From CAYZJB01 sp964602985 (lineage in GTDB: Bacteria > CLD3 > SB21), in the NCBI GenBank assembly GCA_964602985.1, contig CAZRTJ010000008.1, forward strand, positions 56,277 to 120,276: 64,000 nucleotides of DNA, given 5' to 3'. A model generated the notes under the pieces. That model saw only the letters and a list, made by a program, of their open reading frames with translations, ran no database searches and was not told where the DNA came from. Both the position numbers and the translations under genes were made by a program. Within the stretch, counting starts at the first letter, position 1. Every line of letters begins with the position of its first letter. Shown piece after piece: positions 19,934 to 28,347 of the stretch.

Positions 19934-20093
19934 CTTACTGCACCGTGGGGTCTACAAATCAACATGTCACGTAACAGGTCACGCATAGACCGAATGATAT
20001 CAAAATGTTGTATGCAGCAACAGAACCACATCCAAAGAGAAACCCGTAGACCGCTTGTTGTTTTGAGTGCGGGTCGTGATCTCGGAGGCCGGA

Positions 20094-20585
20094 TTATTGC
20101 CTTGCAAGGTAGGATTGCAGGGTTTCGTTGTCGAAGCAGACAAATAGAGCGGTCCTCGGGTAATCCTGTTCACAGGATCCCACGATTCGGACCGCAATTT
20201 CGCATGCACGCTCCCGGGGAAAGCCATACACGCCAGTGCTGATGGCGGGGAATGCAATGGTGGACACGAAAAGAGACTTGGCCATCTTCAGGCATTCCGT
20301 GTAGCAAGAGGCGAGCAGATAGTCTTCGTTCTTCGTGCCACCTTGCCACACCGGCCCCACGGTGTGAATCACGAACTTGGCTGGTAGGTCATAGCCACGA
20401 GTGCTTCGCGCTTGTCCAGTCGGGCAACCTCCCAAAGTCCGGCATTCCTCCAACAACTTGGGCCCAGCCGCGCGATGGATGGCTCCATCGACTCCGCCAC
20501 CTCCGAGGAGCGATGAGTTGGCCGCATTGACGATGGCATCGACGTGCATCTTTGTGATGTCGCCTCGAACGGCCTCCCATTTCAT
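20094..20585 (-). CDS. Macro-domain O-acetyl-ADP-ribose deacetylase
   Basis: 163 residues, a stand-alone macro domain of the YmdB/MacroD type that hydrolyses O-acetyl-ADP-ribose and removes mono-ADP-ribose. Signature blocks are GDITKMHVDAIVNAANSSL, the GGGGVDGAIH catalytic loop and PAISTGVYGFP, all near the usual places. It lies 3 bp after the diguanylate cyclase gene. Confident at family level; the cellular role is not visible from context. Confidence 0.93.
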   Translation of the reverse strand: MKWEAVRGDITKMHVDAIVNAANSSLLGGGGVDGAIHRAAGPKLLEECRTLGGCPTGQARSTRGYDLPAKFVIHTVGPVWQGGTKNEDYLLASCYTECLKMAKSLFVSTIAFPAISTGVYGFPRERACEIAVRIVGSCEQDYPRTALFVCFDNETLQSYLARQ

Positions 20586-20588
20586 GGA

Positions 20589-22334
20589 CTACCCTTGATA
20601 GGCGACTTGATTTCTCCCCTGGCTTTTGGCCCGGTATAACTGATCGTCCGCTTTTTGTACCAAGCCCTCCGCTTCATTGGCATCGTCCGGGAAAGTGGCG
20701 ACTCCCAAACTCAGAGTAATCCGACCCGCAGGCTGAGTCTCCGCATTTGGAAACTTCTCGTTTTCAATCAAGGTACGGATCTTCTCCGCGAGTTTGATGG
20801 CGGCGGACTTCGGAGTCTCTGGCAGGACGAGCACGAACTCTTCCCCACCGTAACGCGCCAGAATATCGCTGGTTCGCGTTGTGTCCTTGATGATGTCCGA
20901 GACACGCCGAAGAATACCATCCCCGGCCGGATGTCCATGCGTGTCGTTATACATCTTGAAAAAGTCGATGTCCATCATCACCAATGACGTTTTGTACCAA
21001 TGACGCTTGGATCGCTTGAGTTCGCGCTCCAGATGATGGTGAAAATATCGGTAATTGAACAGCTCTGTCAATCCATCTGTAATGGCCTGTTTTTCAGCGA
21101 GCATGTATGCTTCCTGGGTGTCCTCGACCAGCTGGATATTCTCCAACGTCAGTCCGACACTGCGGACGAAAGACTGAATCATCTGCCGCAGAGAGTCGCT
21201 CCACCGGCTTTCCTCCAAGCCGATCGCCAACACTCCCTTCAAGGTGTACTGGCAACAGTTGAAATAAAACTGGCTGACCTCACGCAATTCCGTTTCGAAG
21301 GCCAGACCCGACGCGTCCAGTTTGTAAATTTTCTTGTTCCACCATTTGCCGTCGTGATTCACGAACGCCTGGCAATCCTGATTCTCGCAGGAAAAGTCGC
21401 TTTCGGCTTTGGGTCGTCCGATGATGGGGAGAAAATACACCGCGTGCGTATGAAACCCCCGGAACAGCGGCGTCGTGCGTTCGACCAGAGTCTTGTCGGC
21501 TCGCTCCGCGGCCACGAGCCAGTTGTAGTCAATCAGACAAGGCTCTTGGTAATACACCAAATCAAAAAAAGGCGGCTTCGAAAAGGGGATCCGCTCACAC
21601 TCCGGAGTCAGTGTCAATTGACAATGCGAGAACAGGTCCAAACTCAGGTCCAATTCGTTGACCACATACACGCCGGCGCTGGCAAACCGCAATTTCTCAC
21701 AAATCAACGACGGAAGATCCTGATACAGGATTTCTCTCTTGGAATATGTGAGCAATTGGTTGGCGACGTCGTTGAACTGCATGAGATCGGCGTTCGCCGC
21801 CTTGATCTGTGCAACAGACGAGTCCAGCTTTTGGTTGGTTTGGACAAACCGCCGGTTGGATTCCTGTAGTTCCTGAATCTTGTCGGTCAATCGTTGGACC
21901 AGCCTTCCGGTGAACTTCCTCAATTCCGCCGACTCGTTTGCTACTTCCAGACGGAGGTCATCATGATCTTGTTTGTTCAGAAATTTCGTGAGATACGTCG
22001 AAAACGCTTCAAAATCGACCGGTTTGGTGAGGAATCCGGTGCAACCGGAGATGTAAGCTTGTTGTCGATCAGACGGGTTGTTATTGGATGTAATAGCGAT
22101 GATGGGAATGTCTTTGAGCGACTCGCTATTCTTGAGCTTGATCGTGGCCTCATATCCGTCCAGACCGGGCAGGTGAATATCCATAAGAATAAGATCTGGT
22201 TTTTCGGCGTATGCCCTCTCGAGACCCTCCTCACTGCTTTTGGCTGAGGTGATCGCATGCCCCATTTTTTCGACAAGTTTTGAAATCACCGCCTGGGATA
22301 CGGGATCGTCTTCGATGTAGAGAATTCGTTTCAT
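20589..22334 (-). CDS. Response-regulator diguanylate cyclase (REC-GAF?-GGDEF)
   Basis: 581 residues. The N-terminal receiver has the acidic pair at 9-10, phospho-acceptor Asp52 (LMDIHLPG) and Lys of TKPVD. A coiled-coil-like linker leads to a middle region of about 230 residues that resembles a GAF sensor and contains CENQDC and a later CC pair. The C-terminal GGDEF domain has an intact GGEEF active site near residue 494 and an RTSD product-inhibition site five residues before it, so it should make cyclic di-GMP under feedback control. No partner histidine kinase is next to it. It is 2 bp from the AtuA-like gene and 3 bp from the macro gene. Confidence 0.92.
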   Translation of the reverse strand: MKRILYIEDDPVSQAVISKLVEKMGHAITSAKSSEEGLERAYAEKPDLILMDIHLPGLDGYEATIKLKNSESLKDIPIIAITSNNNPSDRQQAYISGCTGFLTKPVDFEAFSTYLTKFLNKQDHDDLRLEVANESAELRKFTGRLVQRLTDKIQELQESNRRFVQTNQKLDSSVAQIKAANADLMQFNDVANQLLTYSKREILYQDLPSLICEKLRFASAGVYVVNELDLSLDLFSHCQLTLTPECERIPFSKPPFFDLVYYQEPCLIDYNWLVAAERADKTLVERTTPLFRGFHTHAVYFLPIIGRPKAESDFSCENQDCQAFVNHDGKWWNKKIYKLDASGLAFETELREVSQFYFNCCQYTLKGVLAIGLEESRWSDSLRQMIQSFVRSVGLTLENIQLVEDTQEAYMLAEKQAITDGLTELFNYRYFHHHLERELKRSKRHWYKTSLVMMDIDFFKMYNDTHGHPAGDGILRRVSDIIKDTTRTSDILARYGGEEFVLVLPETPKSAAIKLAEKIRTLIENEKFPNAETQPAGRITLSLGVATFPDDANEAEGLVQKADDQLYRAKSQGRNQVAYQG

Positions 22335-22336
22335 AG

Positions 22337-23704
22337 TCAGAGTTCTTCGACACTCACGGTCATTTGTGCCAAGTTCTTCGGAATCAAGGCTGGAAAAAAG
22401 GCCACAATTTCCTGCGGTTTGGGTCTGCCTCCCGCAAAACCCGTCACCCCCGGCGGACCGCTGGTTACAAGCGGAGCGATCTCTTTGCCGAAACGATCTA
22501 CTTTGTGACGATTATCGTCTTTGACTCCCAGCCGCAAAACAACTTCGTTGACCTGTTCCGGTACCGGTACGATGCCGTCGTGGCAACTATTGACACCCAA
22601 AAATTCGACGCTCTTGTCCACAAATGTAACCCCGGCGCGCTCCAGTCGCTTCCAGACCATCTCGGCGCACAGTTTGGCTTTGGCCAACGCGTCAGGTCCA
22701 CTGATCGTAAGCTGTCCGGTGGCTTTGTATCCCTGCAAGTAGCTCGCACTGACTTTGTAAAACTCCGTAGTGGCGGATCCTCTGATTCCGGATACTCTTA
22801 CGCGGTCCTGCCCTTCCTGTTCCAGTTGGATCGTGGTGAAATCCGCAACAACGTCGGGCGTGATGTAGGCCTTGGGATCGCCCATTTCGTACAGCAATTG
22901 CTCCGATACGGTATCCACACTCACCACGCCGCCCGTATGCTCGTGTTTCGTGACGACGAAAGTTCCATCGGGAGCCGCCTCGACGATCGGATAACCAACA
23001 TTCCACAAGTCCGGCACCTCACTCCAACGGGTGAAATTGCCTCCGGTGCACTGCGCGCCGCATTCGATGATGTGACCGGCGACGGTGCCCGCCGCCAGAC
23101 GGTTCCAGTCATCCCAGGACCATTGGAATTCGTGGATCATGGGAGCCATGGCCAATCCGGTGTCTGTCGTACGGCCGGCGATGACGACGTGGGCTCCCTG
23201 GTCGAGGGCCTCCACAAGAGGCTTCGAGCTCATATACACATTGGCGCTCAAGATCTCCCTGCCCGATGCTTTCAGTTCCCGCAGACTCGCCCGCGTATCC
23301 ATGTGCTGCAAATCGATACCATCCAAAAACCAGTCATCGAGCCGATCCAAAATATTGTCCCCTGAAACAGTCGCCACTCGCAATCCCTTCAGACCCAGTT
23401 TCCGTGCCGCACGGAACACCGCCTCCCGACAGCCTTCCGGATTAACACCGCCCGCGTTGGCGATCACGCGAATTCCCCTCTCCAGAATCGCCGGCAAGAT
23501 GCTTTCCATCAAGCTGACAAAATCCGTTGCGTATCCCGTTTCCGGATTTTTCCGTTTTTGACGTTGCATGATGGACATGGTAACTTCGGCAAGGTAGTCT
23601 AGCGTCAGATAATCGAGCGGACCATCCTCCACCAATCGGATGGGCGCATCCGTGCTGTCTCCCCAGAAACCCTGTCCATTGGCGATACGGATATTACTCT
23701 TCAT
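22337..23704 (-). CDS. AtuA-like DUF1446 protein
   Basis: 455 residues matching the DUF1446 domain found at the N-terminus of AtuA of acyclic-terpene degradation and in many stand-alone proteins of unknown activity. Family features are IANGQGFWGDS at the start, GIRVIANAGGVNP, VVIAGRTTDTGLA and the C-terminal GVNSCHDG region. No terpene-catabolism genes are near, so the real substrate is open. It is nearly contiguous with the diguanylate cyclase gene downstream. Confidence 0.85.
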   Translation of the reverse strand: MKSNIRIANGQGFWGDSTDAPIRLVEDGPLDYLTLDYLAEVTMSIMQRQKRKNPETGYATDFVSLMESILPAILERGIRVIANAGGVNPEGCREAVFRAARKLGLKGLRVATVSGDNILDRLDDWFLDGIDLQHMDTRASLRELKASGREILSANVYMSSKPLVEALDQGAHVVIAGRTTDTGLAMAPMIHEFQWSWDDWNRLAAGTVAGHIIECGAQCTGGNFTRWSEVPDLWNVGYPIVEAAPDGTFVVTKHEHTGGVVSVDTVSEQLLYEMGDPKAYITPDVVADFTTIQLEQEGQDRVRVSGIRGSATTEFYKVSASYLQGYKATGQLTISGPDALAKAKLCAEMVWKRLERAGVTFVDKSVEFLGVNSCHDGIVPVPEQVNEVVLRLGVKDDNRHKVDRFGKEIAPLVTSGPPGVTGFAGGRPKPQEIVAFFPALIPKNLAQMTVSVEEL

Positions 23705-23760
23705 GGAAATTCAACAGCGATTGTGTGTTCTGTGTAAGTCCGAACGATTCGGAAAAGACG

Positions 23761-23964
23761 TCAGGACCCGGATTGCTTTGCGCGGATCGTACTCTCAGAT
23801 TCCTTTTCGTAATATTCCGCCGTATTCTCGGAGCGGCGAACCTCACCGATCTGCTCAAAGATTTTCGATACGTCCGCACAGGCGGCGCCCTTGATGCCGT
23901 GAATCGTATATTCGACGGAGCCGTCCTGGAGAATGGTGAATTCGATTTCTTCCAAATGGGTCAT
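23761..23964 (-). CDS. DUF2997 small protein
   Basis: About 67 residues: IEFTILQDGSVEYTIHGIKGAACADVSKIFE followed by a stretch ending EYYEKE, which is the pattern of DUF2997 (small proteins usually next to DUF1257). I place the start at ATG 23964, which overlaps the DUF1257 stop as ATGA. Function unknown. In cyanobacteria and plastid relatives the DUF1257/DUF2997 genes often accompany a Ycf46-like AAA ATPase; none is present here. Confidence 0.8.
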   Translation of the reverse strand: MTHLEEIEFTILQDGSVEYTIHGIKGAACADVSKIFEQIGEVRRSENTAEYYEKESESTIRAKQSGS

Positions 23965-24326
23965 TGCCATTTCCTCAACACCAAACGGATCTTGTTGTCC
24001 GCCACCGCTTCCTTCACCAGATGAAAGCCGCTTTTCTTGGCCAGATCCACAACCCGGTGATAGGCGTACCGTTGCGTCAGTTTTTCCAGGAAATCACCGC
24101 TTTTGGCAAGAATCATGTCGTCCCCTGCCAGTTCGAACCGTCCGTTCCGCTGGACAAACCCGACCGTACCAAACTTGGTTGTGGCGGCCAGATCGACATC
24201 AAACGTCCGTTGGAGAAGGGTTTGGATCTTTCGGGTCTTCAAGAGTTGACAATCCAAGTCTTCCAACGCACGGACGAGATAATCGCGTTCCACGAGCGTT
24301 GTCTGAAGAGAAACGAATTTCGACAT
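23961..24326 (-). CDS. DUF1257 (Ycf35-like) protein
   Basis: 121 residues starting MSKFVSLQTTLVERDYLVRALEDL, the typical opening of DUF1257/Ycf35. The frame is open further upstream to 24515 but that part overlaps the trkH promoter and start and has no family similarity, so I use ATG 24326, which has a weak purine-rich Shine-Dalgarno (AAAGGCAGG region). It is translationally coupled to DUF2997. Function unknown; it heads the long minus-strand gene run. Confidence 0.8.
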   Translation of the reverse strand: MSKFVSLQTTLVERDYLVRALEDLDCQLLKTRKIQTLLQRTFDVDLAATTKFGTVGFVQRNGRFELAGDDMILAKSGDFLEKLTQRYAYHRVVDLAKKSGFHLVKEAVADNKIRLVLRKWQ

Positions 24327-24379
24327 GGCCTGCCTTTTTCCGAACATACAATTTTTTTTTCGTTCCCACAATAAGAAAG

Positions 24380-24426
24380 CCGTCCTTGGGATCGGAGTCG
24401 CGTGCGCCTTGACTCTGAAGGACGGC
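24380..24426. promoter_or_regulatory. 9-bp inverted repeat in divergent promoter region
   Basis: GCCGTCCTT (24380-24388) and AAGGACGGC (24418-24426) are perfect inverted repeats flanking the trkH -35 box. Read on the minus strand the stem is followed by TTTCTTATT, so it could also act as an attenuator in the leader of the DUF1257 gene. Operator or attenuator cannot be decided. Confidence 0.4.
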
Positions 24427-24437
24427 CTGCGTACTAT
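24409..24437 (+). promoter_or_regulatory. Putative trkH promoter
   Basis: TTGACT (24409-24414), a 17 bp spacer and TACTAT (24432-24437). Transcription would start near 24444, 47 bases before the trkH ATG, in a leader with a small hairpin CGCTC-GAAT-GAGCG. Confidence 0.5.
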
Positions 24438-24490
24438 AGGCTCGCTCGAATGAGCGCCTATGCGACGACACCGACAGAACGACCGACGGA

Positions 24491-26092
24491 ATGGCTGATC
24501 CTGTAAAATCGACACCGGTAGATACGGGGACAGCTGAAGACGACCTCCCTCACCCTCCCGAAAAAAGTCACCGGCTACAATCAGAACTGCACAAGCTCGA
24601 GCAGAGGATCGAGACGGGCATTCGCAAGTACTCGCCTGCGGAAATCACGATTTTTGGATTTACCGCCGCGATCGCTCTTGGGTCGGTCATCCTCTACGCT
24701 ATTGAGAATATTTATGGCGCCGGTCTTTCCTTTGTCGACGCCCTCTTCACCTCGGCCAGCGCCATCTGTGTCACAGGTCTGACAACAATCGACTTCAGCC
24801 AATTGTCTTTTGCAGCACAAGTGACAACGATAGTCTTGATCCAAGTCGGGGGATTTGGAGTGATCACCGCCTTTCGACTGTTGTGGCTTGGACGAGGTGA
24901 AGATCTTTCCAGCGGATCGGCGCAAACCCTGGGGACGGTTCTGGATTGCGACAATCGGCAACAGTCCGTTCTTCAAATCCTGGCGTCCACCGCTAAGATC
25001 ACGCTGGCGGCGGAGATTCTCGGGTGTCTCGTCTTGTATACCCTCGTCCAAGAGGAAGTGACGAATACCTCTCCGCTGTGGTTCAGCATTTTTCACACGA
25101 TCTCGGCCTTCAACAACGCGGGGTTTGGCCTGGCCTCAGACAGTTTGATGCAATTTCAATCGTCGACCCTGATTCAGGCGACTCTGTGCTTCATGATCAT
25201 TTTGGGGGGAATCGGGTATCCGGTCCTGCTCGGGATTGAACGGCTTGTTTTGTTGGCTTTGCACCGCCTGCTGGGGTTCAGCGAAGCCTTGATGGAAATG
25301 GTCGCGATCCGACGGCCCGACAAACTGAAGTGGGTGGAGCCGTTTTATAATTTCGTCGACCGCTTGTTTCTACGATCGAAGAAAATCCGGGAAGAGCTGC
25401 AGGGCGTCGCCACTCCCTTGCAGTTGAAGGTGGTCGTGATCGGAACGGTGGTATTGATTGTGACCGGAACCGTCTTCATCCTCGTTGCCGAGTGGAGCAA
25501 TCCTGCTACACTGGGTCTGATGCCCTGGCAGGATCGCGTGATCAATGCGGTTTTTCAGAGTGTCAGCAGTCGGACCGCCGGGTTCAACACCATCGACATC
25601 GGTCTGATGGAAACGCGAAGCCTGATCTTGTTGATTACGTTCATGTTTATCGGTGCGGGACCTCAAGGCACCGCGGGAGGAATCAAGATCCCTACGTTTG
25701 TCACCATGCTTGGATACTTGCGCTCTTCGTTTCGAGGCCGGGCTCGCGTTTCCATTTACGGCTATGTGGTTTCGAAAAGCTCAGTAGGTAACGCAGTGAA
25801 ACTCTACGTGATGAGTTCGTCCTTCGTGCTGATCAGCATTCTGCTCATCTCGACCATCGAGGTTCGATTCACCCTGACGCAGTTGGCCTTTGAGGTTGTC
25901 AGCGCATTTGGAACGGTCGGATTATCCATGGGGATTACTTCCAGCCTTTCCGTTACAGCCAAACTGCTGATCGTGGTAGTCATGTTCTCGGGCCGTGTGG
26001 GCCTGCTGACGATCGGGAGCGCCATCCTAAAACCTGTGGAGGGATCTGTTCGATCGGGAACGGAAGACGGGATGAAACTGCAGATCGGATGA
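24491..26092 (+). CDS. trkH: TrkH/KtrB-family potassium uptake channel subunit
   Basis: 533 residues. A hydrophilic N-terminus of about 50 residues precedes the membrane part. The four pore-loop filter sequences of the family are visible: ICVTGLTT, FNNAGFGL, SSRTAGFNT and FGTVGLSMG, so this is an inner-membrane K+ (or Na+/K+) channel subunit. The gating partner TrkA/KtrA is not adjacent. The gene has its own promoter and faces a convergent Trm112-like gene 33 bp after its stop. Confidence 0.93.
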   Translation: MADPVKSTPVDTGTAEDDLPHPPEKSHRLQSELHKLEQRIETGIRKYSPAEITIFGFTAAIALGSVILYAIENIYGAGLSFVDALFTSASAICVTGLTTIDFSQLSFAAQVTTIVLIQVGGFGVITAFRLLWLGRGEDLSSGSAQTLGTVLDCDNRQQSVLQILASTAKITLAAEILGCLVLYTLVQEEVTNTSPLWFSIFHTISAFNNAGFGLASDSLMQFQSSTLIQATLCFMIILGGIGYPVLLGIERLVLLALHRLLGFSEALMEMVAIRRPDKLKWVEPFYNFVDRLFLRSKKIREELQGVATPLQLKVVVIGTVVLIVTGTVFILVAEWSNPATLGLMPWQDRVINAVFQSVSSRTAGFNTIDIGLMETRSLILLITFMFIGAGPQGTAGGIKIPTFVTMLGYLRSSFRGRARVSIYGYVVSKSSVGNAVKLYVMSSSFVLISILLISTIEVRFTLTQLAFEVVSAFGTVGLSMGITSSLSVTAKLLIVVVMFSGRVGLLTIGSAILKPVEGSVRSGTEDGMKLQIG

Positions 26093-26125
26093 GGTAACGG
26101 GGAGGTCGAACGACCGTAGGACGTC

Positions 26126-26326
26126 TCAGGATGGACGGACGACGGTGGAAAATTCATGTAGTTCGAGAACGTCCGCCTCATCTACCATCATCACCGGAAT
26201 CCCCTCCTTGACCGTGTAGCGTCGCCGGCAATCGGCGTTGGTGCAAAACAAAAAGTCTCCCGCTTCCATGACGGGAGACTTGCAGGCGGGACACGCCAAA
26301 ATCTGCAAGAGATCTTTCGAAATCAT
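26126..26326 (-). CDS. Trm112-family small zinc protein
   Basis: 66 residues: ACPACKSPV and a second region CTNADCRRRYTVKEGIPVMM, the pattern of UPF0434/Trm112 proteins. In eukaryotes Trm112 activates methyltransferases; bacterial members are thought to act similarly but are little characterised. It forms a three-gene minus-strand cluster with a zinc-ribbon protein and L33. Confidence 0.85.
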   Translation of the reverse strand: MISKDLLQILACPACKSPVMEAGDFLFCTNADCRRRYTVKEGIPVMMVDEADVLELHEFSTVVRPS

Positions 26327-26329
26327 GCG

Positions 26330-26533
26330 TCACCCAACCAGAGCGCCGCAATTCCCGCAAAGACGGGCTTTTCTCTCCAGGAATTTCCATGCCCCTGTTT
26401 TTTCCGAAACCTTGGATTCCACATACTTGGCATACGATACCGTGGTCTCCTGTTTGCACGAGGGACATTGGACCATGTCGGCATGCGCCTTCACCTTGGT
26501 CATTTTGTCGACAAATGTCTGCTTTTTTGCCAT
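26330..26533 (-). CDS. Small zinc-ribbon protein
   Basis: 67 residues with two CxxC knuckles, CPSCKQE near residue 23 and CGNCGAL at the C-terminus, and basic residues between. This is a zinc ribbon of unknown function. It lies 3 bp from the Trm112-like gene and 6 bp from rpmG, so probably one operon linked to ribosome or RNA metabolism. I do not recognise a named family. Confidence 0.7.
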   Translation of the reverse strand: MAKKQTFVDKMTKVKAHADMVQCPSCKQETTVSYAKYVESKVSEKTGAWKFLERKARLCGNCGALVG

Positions 26534-26539
26534 GGGGCC

Positions 26540-26722
26540 CTACTTTGTTTCTTTGTGAAGCGTGTGCTTCTTTTCATACCGGCAGTACTTCATCACTTCC
26601 AGACGCTCGGCATTGTTTTTCTTGTTCTTTTCGGAAGTGTAGCGGGACACCCCCGGAACATTGCTGTCTTTACACGTCGTACACTCGACGGTAACGACAA
26701 AACGATTTCCTTTTTTTGCCAT
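26540..26722 (-). CDS. rpmG: Ribosomal protein bL33
   Basis: 60 residues with the bL33 pattern: VVTVECTTC, RYTSEKNKKNNAERLEVMKYC and KKHTLHKETK. The first zinc knuckle is intact (CTTC), but the second reads CRYE instead of CxxC, so the site has three cysteines and a glutamate. AGAGGA precedes the ATG. It is not followed by secE and nusG as in many genomes. Confidence 0.93.
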   Translation of the reverse strand: MAKKGNRFVVTVECTTCKDSNVPGVSRYTSEKNKKNNAERLEVMKYCRYEKKHTLHKETK

Positions 26723-26743
26723 ATCGTTCCTCTAAAGAGTTAT

Positions 26744-26772
26744 AAAATATACATCTAGTTTCATATTCCCAA
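26744..26772 (-). promoter_or_regulatory. Putative rpmG promoter
   Basis: On the minus strand TTGGGA (26772-26767), a 17 bp spacer and TATTTT (26749-26744) lie about 25 bp before the rpmG start. Matches to consensus are moderate. Confidence 0.35.
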
Positions 26773-26900
26773 AATGGGGTCGAATATAGATTCAACGACG
26801 GCAATTGTCAATAGCCAAGACAAAAAACCCCAGAGACGGTACAACAGAAGCGTAACGTCTCGCTTATTCGGCCAAAATCCGATGACTGTATGTTACATGT

Positions 26901-27908
26901 ATGATTGCTGAGATTGCTCCGGTCGAACACATGGACGATGTGATCCTTCGAGCCAACCTGACAGAAACGAATATTGTCCAGATTCTGCAACTCATCAAGA
27001 TGGCCAAACAAAATGGGAAGCTCGTTCTGATCAGCGATCAGCGTCAAGCGGAGATCACGATTTGCGGAGATTTCATCGTTCGTGCGTCATCACCGGAAGA
27101 GATCCTGATTGGCGAATATCTGTCCAATGAGGGTCTTCTTCCCATGGAGAATCTGACCCATGCTTTGGAAGTTCAACAGCGCATGCGGTTTCCGCTCGGT
27201 CAGATTCTCCTGGAGTTGGGTTACATCACGGAGGATCGAACCGCGTGGGGGCGATTGCTGAATCGTTACCTTCGCGAGGTCGTGTATCGAATCATGAAAT
27301 GGACCTCCGGGGATGTCTTTTTTGTCCGAAAGAATGATCGTGACCTGACCGATCCGTATACGGTCCAATTGCCGCTGGATTTTCTCCTGCTGGAAAACGC
27401 CCAGCGGGTCGACGAATGGAGGTCGATGGCGCGAGACATCACCTCCCTGCGATCGGTGCCTAAAATCAATCGGGCCCTTGTTCATGAGCAAAAGGAAGTC
27501 ACATTGACCGCGGATCAGTTCCGTGTGCTGTCGTACGTCAATGGACGACGAACCATTCTTCGAATCCTGGAGAAGATTGCGCATGACGAGACGCACTTCC
27601 TCGAAGTGATCAACGACATGATTCGAAACCGTCTGATTGTCGAAAAGCAGGTGGAAGCGATGAAACTGATCATTCCGGGCCGTGTCGCGATCGATCGATC
27701 GACACGCGAAAGACATTTTCCAGCAAAGTATTCAGCCAATCTTGTGTACAAACAGATCAACGGACGTCGTTCGCTCCTGGAGATCGCTCAACGCCTTCAC
27801 TTTGAGCTGACCGATGTTTGGGAGGACCTGTGTCTGCTTGTCCAGAGTCAGGTTGTCGAGATCATTGGGGGTCGTCGGGAGTTTCAGAATCTGCGGGAGG
27901 AGATGTAG
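26901..27908 (+). CDS. DUF4388 (PATAN-like) domain protein
   Basis: 335 residues. The first 130 residues show the DUF4388 pattern (NIVQILQLIKMAKQNGKLVL, then GEYLSNEGLL and FPLGQILLELGYI) found in proteins of gliding, twitching and signalling systems in myxobacteria, cyanobacteria and others. The second half has two winged-helix-like modules, each with a motif like VNGRRTILRIL and INGRRSLLEIA, suggesting an internal duplication. No catalytic residues seen. ATG 26931 is an alternative start; no clear Shine-Dalgarno is present for either. Confidence 0.75.
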   Translation: MIAEIAPVEHMDDVILRANLTETNIVQILQLIKMAKQNGKLVLISDQRQAEITICGDFIVRASSPEEILIGEYLSNEGLLPMENLTHALEVQQRMRFPLGQILLELGYITEDRTAWGRLLNRYLREVVYRIMKWTSGDVFFVRKNDRDLTDPYTVQLPLDFLLLENAQRVDEWRSMARDITSLRSVPKINRALVHEQKEVTLTADQFRVLSYVNGRRTILRILEKIAHDETHFLEVINDMIRNRLIVEKQVEAMKLIIPGRVAIDRSTRERHFPAKYSANLVYKQINGRRSLLEIAQRLHFELTDVWEDLCLLVQSQVVEIIGGRREFQNLREEM

Positions 27909-27932
27909 GTGGTCAGAGATGCCGATGCACGG

Positions 27933-28328
27933 CTACTCCAGGTTGGGTCCGCCATGAATAATGAATGCAAACAATAGCAACAGTACCACGGAACCAGCTA
28001 GTACGACGGCCGGATGTATTCCTTCTCTTTCGACGACAAGAAGACTTTTTATCTGTGAAATGGGTATTGTAATGCGTCTTCCTTCGAAGCTGCTAAAAAC
28101 AATTGTGGAATCGTCGATGACTCTCAGTCGGCCCCAGTCCGTATGATCCTCATCAGATGAACTCGTGCCAAAGAAGACAATTACAGTTGAGCCGCGTGAA
28201 CTGACGCGAGCCACAACTTCGTGGCCAACATGTCCTGAGCTGTCGCTGATGTAACCGGCTGTTTTGGTTGAGACACAACCCACCATGAGCAAGGAACACA
28301 GGAAGGCATTTAGACAGACGGTCTGCAA
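27933..28328 (-). CDS. Small lipoprotein with C-terminal membrane helix
   Basis: About 131 residues: a signal peptide with lipobox (LLMVGC), a conserved VSTKTAGY block right after the Cys, a polar region RGSTVIVFFG...DEDHTDWG, and a C-terminal hydrophobic segment VVLAGSVVLLLLFAFII. The start is uncertain. ATG 28364 overlaps the glcD-like gene; TTG 28328 has GGAG 5 bp upstream and is preferred. Function unknown. It is a close paralogue (about 60% identical by eye, no gaps from the Cys to the membrane helix) of the cassette gene ending at 61437. Confidence 0.8.
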   Translation of the reverse strand: MQTVCLNAFLCSLLMVGCVSTKTAGYISDSSGHVGHEVVARVSSRGSTVIVFFGTSSSDEDHTDWGRLRVIDDSTIVFSSFEGRRITIPISQIKSLLVVEREGIHPAVVLAGSVVLLLLFAFIIHGGPNLE

Positions 28329-28347
28329 TAAGACTCCGTTGCTGACG

